A DNA stretch of 17,839 nucleotides from Omnitrophica bacterium RIFCSPLOWO2_01_FULL_45_10b (GTDB taxonomy: Bacteria; Omnitrophota; Omnitrophia; Omnitrophales; Danuiimicrobiaceae): the NCBI GenBank assembly GCA_001804205.1, contig MHFM01000035.1:20035-37873 (forward strand), read 5' to 3'. Shown in pieces: positions 12,959 through 17,839 of this stretch. The notes under the pieces were generated by a model. It was given only the letters and a program-made list of their open reading frames with translations, did not search any database and had not been told where the DNA came from. The translations under genes and the position numbers were made by a program. The stretch's first letter is position 1. Every line of letters starts with the position of its first letter.

Positions 12959-14440
12959 ATGTGGACGAAGGAACGGCTTCAAGAAACGATCCAAGCGAAG
13001 ATGGCTGATTATCTTTTAGTGATCGCTTCCAATCGCCAGCCTTACAGTCATGTCTTAAAATCCGGCAAAATTATATGTCAAAGGCAGCCCGGAGGTTTGG
13101 TGACTGCCATGAATCCTGTCATGCAAGCCGTACGCGGTACCTGGATTGCTGCCGGAACAAGTCCTTACGATCGACAAGTATTGGATGAGCAGCATAAAGT
13201 GAAACTCCCCCCTGAAAATCCTTCGTACAGCCTTCGAAGGCTTTTTCTCTCAAAGGAAGAAACAAATGAGTACTATTACGGTTATTGCAACTCAGGTTTG
13301 TGGCCCTTATGCCATATTTCATATACAAGGCCGGTATTTTTAACGTCAGACTGGAAAGCTTATCAAAAAATTAACGAGCAATTTGCCCAAGCAATTTTGG
13401 AAGAAGTTGGCAGTGAGCGGGCATTTGTATGGGTTCAGGATTATCATTTAGCCCTGGTTGGAAAATATTTAAAAGAGGCCAACCGCCCCAATCTCATTAC
13501 CTCGCTGTTCTGGCATATTCCGTGGCCCAATCCGGAAACATTCCGGATTTGCCCGCACAGACGGGAACTTTTGGAAGGTTTTCTTGCTTATGATTTGTTA
13601 GGTTTTCAAATTCGTTATCACTGCGATAATTTTTTGGCTGCGGTGGACCTTGAGCTCGAAAGCCGAATTGACCGGGAAAAAATCTCGGTGAATTACCAGA
13701 ACAAAGAAACATTCATTCGGGCCTTTCCGATTTCGGTAGATTTCCAAGCCATTGAGCAAGAAGCTTCATCCAATACGAGCCGAGACCTGTGCGAAAAAAT
13801 TCGCGAGGATTTTTCAATCGGAGACAAAAAACTTTTGGTTGGCGTTGATCGGGTTGATTACACCAAGGGCCTTCCCGATCGATTTCGCGCCATCGACAGG
13901 TTTCTTGAAAAATACCCGCAGTACAAAGAAAAATTTGTCTTCTTTCAGCTCGGCCAAATTAGCCGGCTCCATATGCCGCGTTACAAGCAGTTAAATGATG
14001 AAATAAGCGCTCTCGTTGAAGGAATTAACTGGAAACATTCCCAAGGTTCCTGGGTGCCCATTATTCTGATGCGTTCCTATATGTCTTATCAAGAAATCCT
14101 AGCCCTTTATCGAATGGCGGATGCTTGCATTGTCAGCTCTCTTCATGACGGCATGAATTTAGTAGCCAAAGAGTTTGTGGCGGCGCGCTCAGATGCCGAT
14201 GGCGTTTTGATTCTTTCGCAATTCACGGGAGCATCGCGGGAATTGCCGGATGCGCTTCTCATTAATCCTTATGATTATGAATCTTTTGCCGACACAATCG
14301 CGCAGGCTTTAGAGCTTCCCAAGGAGGAACGGGAAAGACGGATGAGAAAAATGCGCGAAGCAGTGGAACAAAACAATATTTACCGCTGGGCCGGAAAGGT
14401 ACTTTCCCAGCTTCTGAAGTTCGAATTTCAGGAGACTTAA
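12959..14440 (+). CDS. otsA: Trehalose-6-phosphate synthase, GT20 family (OtsA)
   Basis: This glycosyltransferase is expected to join glucose from a nucleotide sugar to glucose-6-phosphate, giving trehalose-6-phosphate. The 493 residues show the GT20 active-site set (E. coli OtsA numbers in brackets): Arg26 in SNRQP (Arg9), the GG loop RQPGGLVTAM, Trp115 in LWPLCH (Trp85), Asp161 in VQDYHLALV (Asp130), His186 in FWHIPWP (His154), Arg298 and Lys303 in GVDRVDYTKGLPDR (Arg262, Lys267), and Asp397 and Glu405 in SLHDGMNLVAKE (Asp361, Glu369). The start is set by the strong AAGGAGG; the first 17 residues are an extension before the conserved LLVIASNR strand. otsB follows after 3 bp. GT20 also contains glucosylglycerol-phosphate synthases, but the OtsB partner favours trehalose. 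Confidence 0.92.
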   Translation: MWTKERLQETIQAKMADYLLVIASNRQPYSHVLKSGKIICQRQPGGLVTAMNPVMQAVRGTWIAAGTSPYDRQVLDEQHKVKLPPENPSYSLRRLFLSKEETNEYYYGYCNSGLWPLCHISYTRPVFLTSDWKAYQKINEQFAQAILEEVGSERAFVWVQDYHLALVGKYLKEANRPNLITSLFWHIPWPNPETFRICPHRRELLEGFLAYDLLGFQIRYHCDNFLAAVDLELESRIDREKISVNYQNKETFIRAFPISVDFQAIEQEASSNTSRDLCEKIREDFSIGDKKLLVGVDRVDYTKGLPDRFRAIDRFLEKYPQYKEKFVFFQLGQISRLHMPRYKQLNDEISALVEGINWKHSQGSWVPIILMRSYMSYQEILALYRMADACIVSSLHDGMNLVAKEFVAARSDADGVLILSQFTGASRELPDALLINPYDYESFADTIAQALELPKEERERRMRKMREAVEQNNIYRWAGKVLSQLLKFEFQET

Positions 14441-14443
14441 CGA

Positions 14444-15277
14444 ATGGCGGAACTTCTTTGGCCGCATTGGCCCAAATTGGAATCTCGCATGAAGAAACGA
14501 GGCGTCATGCTTTTCTTAGACTACGACGGAACGCTGACGCCGATCGTGCGTCATCCGAGCCTGGCCCGTTTGTCACCGCCGCGAAGGAAATTTTTGGAAA
14601 TGCTGACACAAGTTGATGACATTAAGACGGCAATCATAAGCGGAAGGTCGCTTGCGGAATTGAAACAGTTAATTAGGGTGAAGGGAATTCTTTATGTCGG
14701 CAATCATGGTTTGGAATTTGAAGATCCCCAACTTCATTTTATTCACCCGAAAGCCCAAACTGCTCAAGCGCTTCTTAAACAGGTGGCCCAAAAGCTAACC
14801 CAGGCGCTGGAGGATTTCCCGGAGGTTTGGGTGGAAGATAAAACTCTGACGTTGAGCATCCATTACCGCAAACTTAATGAGTCCAAAGCGATCTTTGTCC
14901 GTAAGATCTTCTCGAACATTTTGCAGCCTTATCTGCGCATTTCCAAGCTCGCTTTAACCGAAGGAAAGAAAGTTTGGGAAGTCAGGCCGCCCACGCCGTG
15001 GAACAAAGGAAGAATGGTGCTTTGGCTTTTAGCGCGTTTCCAAGCCCATTTGCCAAAGAAAGTATTTCCTATTTATGCGGGGGATGACCGGACGGATGAA
15101 GACGCTTTTCGCGCACTCAAGGGAAAGGGGATTACTTTAAAAGTAGCTGAGCATCGTAGCGAATCCACAGAGGCGTCTTATTATGTTCGCTCACCTTCAG
15201 AAGTATTTTTATTTTTAAGGAAACTCAAAGCGCTCAAAGAAAAAGAAAGGGAGGTTTTGCTCCATGGCTCAAGTTGA
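14444..15277 (+). CDS. otsB: Trehalose-6-phosphate phosphatase (OtsB)
   Basis: OtsB is a HAD-superfamily phosphatase that removes phosphate from trehalose-6-phosphate to release trehalose. All four HAD motifs are visible in 277 residues: Asp26 and Asp28 in LFLDYDGTLTPI (motif I), Ser66 in AIISGRS (motif II), Lys188 in RPPTPWNKG (motif III), and the acidic motif IV YAGDDRTDEDAF at 211-222. VGNHGLEFED at 85-94 is the family's cap-linker signature. GGAG lies nine bases before the ATG. The gene is 3 bp after otsA, and its last 14 bp overlap the following gene. Confidence 0.95.
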   Translation: MAELLWPHWPKLESRMKKRGVMLFLDYDGTLTPIVRHPSLARLSPPRRKFLEMLTQVDDIKTAIISGRSLAELKQLIRVKGILYVGNHGLEFEDPQLHFIHPKAQTAQALLKQVAQKLTQALEDFPEVWVEDKTLTLSIHYRKLNESKAIFVRKIFSNILQPYLRISKLALTEGKKVWEVRPPTPWNKGRMVLWLLARFQAHLPKKVFPIYAGDDRTDEDAFRALKGKGITLKVAEHRSESTEASYYVRSPSEVFLFLRKLKALKEKEREVLLHGSS

Positions 15278-15944
15278 ACCGATTCGGACCCATGAGCCAT
15301 TTCACTTTTCAACCCGGCTCCACTTACGAGAATTGACGGGGCTTAGGGCTAAGAATTTGAAGGAATTGCTTGAGCACATCAAAACGGTTCCTGGCTCAGT
15401 CATTTATCATCATACGCATCATTTTCTCATCCAGCATCAATATCTTTCCCCCGAGCCGCCTAATGATTTTGCTTATTGGGTGACAGAAGTGCTGAATGAG
15501 CGGGAATTAGGAGAAAGACTGGCCAGCATCAATACGTGTGAATTTACAACGATCCGTGCACTTCGAAATAAAATTGCAGAGACGATTGAACAATTCCTCA
15601 ATCAAAAAAGGGGGAAGTTCTTGAAAGAGGCCGACGAGGGCCGGGAATTTCATTTTATCAAATCGATTAGCTTTATTTTTCCAACACCCTACACCGCCAG
15701 CAATCTTAAGGAATTTGTTTCAGTTTTGAAAAAAATTACCATCCATTCCATTTATTTTCATATCTTTGAGGCGCGGCTCCGGCTTGAAAAAGAGACCAAC
15801 GACTTCTCGCTCTGGCTTGAGACAGCGCTCGAGGAGAAAAATTTGGCAAAGCAAATCGCGCGGCTTGATCCCTATACGCATACGCTTGAAGGGTTAAGAG
15901 ACAAAATTATCCGCTTAATTGAAGCGAAACTAGGAAAAAAATGA
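15264..15944 (+). CDS. DUF5752-like protein of two repeated units, trehalose operon
   Basis: The function is unknown. The 226-residue protein is soluble, with no signal peptide or membrane segment. From memory it resembles the DUF5752 family found next to TreT-type genes; this could not be checked. It consists of two related units, about residues 12-112 and 128-223. Matching blocks are FHF, NLKE (31 and 147), IY.H (47 and 163), NDF..W (67 and 179), an LA/IA segment, and T..LR.KI (95 and 207). The first unit also has a His cluster, YHHTHHFLIQHQY (48-60), that the second lacks; metal or phosphate binding is possible but unproven. GGGAGG lies nine bases before the ATG. The start overlaps otsB by 14 bp and the stop overlaps treT by 4 bp, so it is translated with both and probably acts with them. 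Confidence 0.85.
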   Translation: MAQVEPIRTHEPFHFSTRLHLRELTGLRAKNLKELLEHIKTVPGSVIYHHTHHFLIQHQYLSPEPPNDFAYWVTEVLNERELGERLASINTCEFTTIRALRNKIAETIEQFLNQKRGKFLKEADEGREFHFIKSISFIFPTPYTASNLKEFVSVLKKITIHSIYFHIFEARLRLEKETNDFSLWLETALEEKNLAKQIARLDPYTHTLEGLRDKIIRLIEAKLGKK

Positions 15945-17164
15945 ACACACATTTGAAGGAATATGAACCCATTGTTGGAACTCAAATTCTTGAAGAGCTT
16001 TACCTTCTCGCTGAAAAAGCCAAGGGCTGGTCGGTGCAAAACATTAATTCCACGTCGGTAGGTGGTGGAGTCGCTGAAATTTTAAATCGCATGATTCCTC
16101 TTCTCCAAGAGCTGGGAGTCAAGGCAAGGTGGGATGTAATTAAAGGGGGAGAGAAATTTTATAAGGTAACAAAAAAATTTCACAACGCCCTTCATGGCAA
16201 AGCTGAGGATATTTCTCCGGATGATTTTACCGCTTTTCTTGAGACAGGAGAGATGAACTGTAAAACCATGGAGCTTGCGGGTGATATTATTTTCGTTCAC
16301 GACCCGCAGCCAATTACGCTCATCAATCGAAAAGACGATCATAAAGGAAAATGGATTTGGCGCTGTCACATTGATGTTTCTAATCCGGATCAAAGAGTCT
16401 GGAGCTTTTTGCGTCCTTTTATTGACCGTTATGATTCAGCAGTGTTCTCTGCCCCTTCCTTTGGCCAGGAACTTCCTATTCGTCAATTTCTGATCGCTCC
16501 TTCAATTGATCCGCTCAGTGATAAAAATAAGGACCTTCCACAGGAGACAATTGATCTAGTCCTTCAGAAATATCATCTGGATCTCGCAAAACCAATGGTC
16601 ACGCAAATTTCAAGGTTTGATTATCTTAAAGATCCGCTGGGCGTTATCGATGCCTTCGAAATTGTCCAGCAACATGTGGATTGCCAGTTGGTCCTGGCAG
16701 GCGGTGAAGCTACAGATGATCCAGAATCAACAGAAGTACTTACGAAGACGAGAGAACGGGCTCAGGCAAACCCGGATATTCACGTGCTGGCCATTCCTTC
16801 GGGGAGCGATATCGAAATTAATGCTTTGCAAAGAGCCTCAAGCGTTGTCGTTCAGAAGTCAATTAAAGAAGGCTTCGGGCTTACAGTGGCAGAAGCGCTT
16901 TGGAAAGCCAAGCCTGTCGTGGCTTCGGCGGTTGGCGGAATTACTCTTCAAGTGACACATAAATATTCCGGCCTTCTTTCCCATAGTGTAGAAGGGGCCG
17001 CATATGCGATTAAACAGCTCCTCCAGAATCCTGATTATGCCAAGCGGCTTGGAGAAAACGGCCGCGAGCATGTGCGGCAGAATTTTCTGCTGACGCGGCA
17101 TTTAAGAGATTATCTTCTTGTTTTTCTTTCGCTTTTCCACGAAGGAGACATCATTCATTTGTAA
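15941..17164 (+). CDS. treT: Trehalose glycosyltransferring synthase, GT4 family (TreT)
   Basis: TreT transfers glucose from ADP- or UDP-glucose to free glucose to form trehalose, and in characterised members the reaction is reversible. The 407 residues match the archaeal/Thermotogales TreT pattern: NINSTSVGGGVAEIL at 35-48, the FHNALHG segment, VHDPQP at 119-124, WRCHIDVSNP at 140-149, APSIDPLS at 187-194, SRFDYLKDP at 224-232 with Arg225 and Lys230 for the phosphates, and the GT4 acidic pair Glu310 and Glu318 in KEGFGLTVAEALWK. AGGA lies six bases before the ATG. It begins inside the stop of the DUF5752-like gene (ATGA). Assignment rests on recalled similarity across the whole length and is strong; the preferred sugar donor cannot be read from sequence. 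Confidence 0.9.
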   Translation: MNTHLKEYEPIVGTQILEELYLLAEKAKGWSVQNINSTSVGGGVAEILNRMIPLLQELGVKARWDVIKGGEKFYKVTKKFHNALHGKAEDISPDDFTAFLETGEMNCKTMELAGDIIFVHDPQPITLINRKDDHKGKWIWRCHIDVSNPDQRVWSFLRPFIDRYDSAVFSAPSFGQELPIRQFLIAPSIDPLSDKNKDLPQETIDLVLQKYHLDLAKPMVTQISRFDYLKDPLGVIDAFEIVQQHVDCQLVLAGGEATDDPESTEVLTKTRERAQANPDIHVLAIPSGSDIEINALQRASSVVVQKSIKEGFGLTVAEALWKAKPVVASAVGGITLQVTHKYSGLLSHSVEGAAYAIKQLLQNPDYAKRLGENGREHVRQNFLLTRHLRDYLLVFLSLFHEGDIIHL

Positions 17165-17188
17165 TGAAATCTCAAATGCAAAGAACTT

Positions 17189-17839
17189 CTAGCGAGGCAT
17201 GAGCGGGATTTGAATGTAGATGAGGAAAAGGGCAACGGCAATGGTGACGGTTGAAACGATGAAGCCGGGCTTAAGCCAAGTCATAAAACTGATATTTTGT
17301 TTGTATTCTTTTTCCAACATTCCCATGGCCACAATATTGGCAGTACTTCCGATCACGGTTAAATTTCCGTAAAGTGTTCCCCCGAACAGCATTCCCCACC
17401 AGAAGGGATAAATGAAAATGCCTGATTTTCCAATGTCGGAGAGAATTGGAATAAACGTAGCAACGGCAAGCACATTATCCATCAATCCAGTCAATAAACT
17501 AACCGCGCCGGTGAAGGTAATCAAAAGAAGAGTTGAATTTCCGCCGGCAAGCGAAATCATGCCATCCGCAATTCGGTCGGTCACGCCTGTATATTTCAAG
17601 GTTCCTACGGAAGCGAAAAGGGCCATGAAAAAAGTGAGCGTCCACCAATCCACGCGCCTGGTAAAAAAATCTCTGGCATTTTGTGAATTGAGTAAAATGG
17701 CGATAGAGCCTGCGAAAAGAGAGGTGCCGAGAAGCATCGTATTCTTTTCAAGGTGCATGGCTTCTTCAATTGCATGATGGCCAACCAATAACGCAATGGT
17801 GCCTAGAAAAAGTATCCAGCAAGTGGTAATATCTCTTTT
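17189..17839 (-). CDS. ArsB/NhaD-type ion transporter, C-terminal part; 5' end outside window
   Basis: This is a membrane transporter of the ArsB/NhaD ion-transporter superfamily; Na+/H+ antiport is the most likely role. The frame is open to the right edge, about 217 residues visible. It contains at least six membrane segments. The blocks VDWWTLTFFMALFASVGTLK, LLTGLMDNVLAVATFIPI, the GMLFGGTLYGNLTVIGSTAN stretch and NIVAMGMLEKEYK correspond to the second half of the NhaD/ArsB fold, where the TxxxGSTANIVA motif lines the ion path. The TTG at 17788 is not a likely true start because in-frame coding sequence continues upstream of it. The gene converges on treT with a 24-bp gap in which I see no clear terminator. 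Substrate (Na+, arsenite or a dicarboxylate) is not decided by the sequence. Confidence 0.85.
   Translation of the reverse strand, partial: KRDITTCWILFLGTIALLVGHHAIEEAMHLEKNTMLLGTSLFAGSIAILLNSQNARDFFTRRVDWWTLTFFMALFASVGTLKYTGVTDRIADGMISLAGGNSTLLLITFTGAVSLLTGLMDNVLAVATFIPILSDIGKSGIFIYPFWWGMLFGGTLYGNLTVIGSTANIVAMGMLEKEYKQNISFMTWLKPGFIVSTVTIAVALFLIYIQIPLMPR

Noticed and set aside
12959..14440. Glucosylglycerol-phosphate synthase instead of OtsA
   Set aside because: GT20 members of both kinds share the seen motifs; the adjacent OtsB and TreT make trehalose the simpler reading, though an assay would be needed to exclude the alternative.
17165..17188. Terminator between treT and the converging transporter gene
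   Set aside because: The 24-bp gap has no GC-rich hairpin followed by a T-run on either strand.

Overview
The window reads as chromosomal DNA of a free-living, respiring bacterium. It is mid-GC by eye, with dense operons and many short palindromic repeats. Three blocks are present. On the minus strand, an F1Fo ATP synthase operon (atpZ/I-like, B, E, F, H, A, G, D, C; 12845 down to 5612) runs straight into the distal membrane arm of respiratory complex I (nuoJ, K, L, M, N; 5593 down to the left edge, nuoN incomplete). On the plus strand, divergent from the ATP synthase operon, is a four-gene trehalose operon (otsA, otsB, a DUF5752-like gene, treT; 12959-17164). At the right edge, on the minus strand, is the 3' part of an ArsB/NhaD-type ion transporter. 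The taxon cannot be fixed. The protein flavour and repeat style recall uncultured lineages such as Omnitrophota or deltaproteobacterial relatives, but this is only an impression.

Minus-strand block: the ATP synthase has the canonical eight subunits plus an AtpZ/AtpI-like protein at the front. The c subunit (Glu59) lacks the usual Na+ ligands, so H+ coupling is inferred. The epsilon subunit is short (94 aa) and lacks the inhibitory helical domain. The nuoJKLMN genes encode the proton-pumping membrane arm only; nuoA-I are not in the window. A near-consensus sigma70-type promoter (TTGACA, 17-nt spacer, GATAAT) sits before the block, and its -10 box overlaps the first possible ATG of the atpZ/I-like gene.

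The most unusual content is between the genes. Four junctions (nuoJ/K, nuoK/L, atpE/F, atpF/H) are each filled by a 104-105 bp element in the same orientation. Its 13-bp inverted ends (CCCGTTAGARCTC) covary between copies. At its upstream end the element abuts an in-frame stop codon of the preceding gene, and at its downstream end the ATG of the next gene. It carries a conserved GGAG ten bases before that ATG. It looks like a mobile or duplicated element that splits overlapping TGATG/TAATG stop-start junctions, restores both codons, and supplies a ribosome-binding site inside a hairpin. Four other junctions hold REP/MITE-like palindromes with TGTCAT/CGTCAT ends. One of these is nested inside another, and one supplies the last codons of atpA.

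Plus-strand block: OtsA and OtsB make trehalose from a nucleotide sugar and glucose-6-phosphate. TreT makes trehalose from a nucleotide sugar and glucose, and in known family members the reaction is reversible. Between them is a 226-aa protein of unknown function made of two copies of a ~100-aa unit. Reading-frame overlaps tie it to both otsB and treT, so a role linked to trehalose metabolism is likely, but it is not shown by the sequence.
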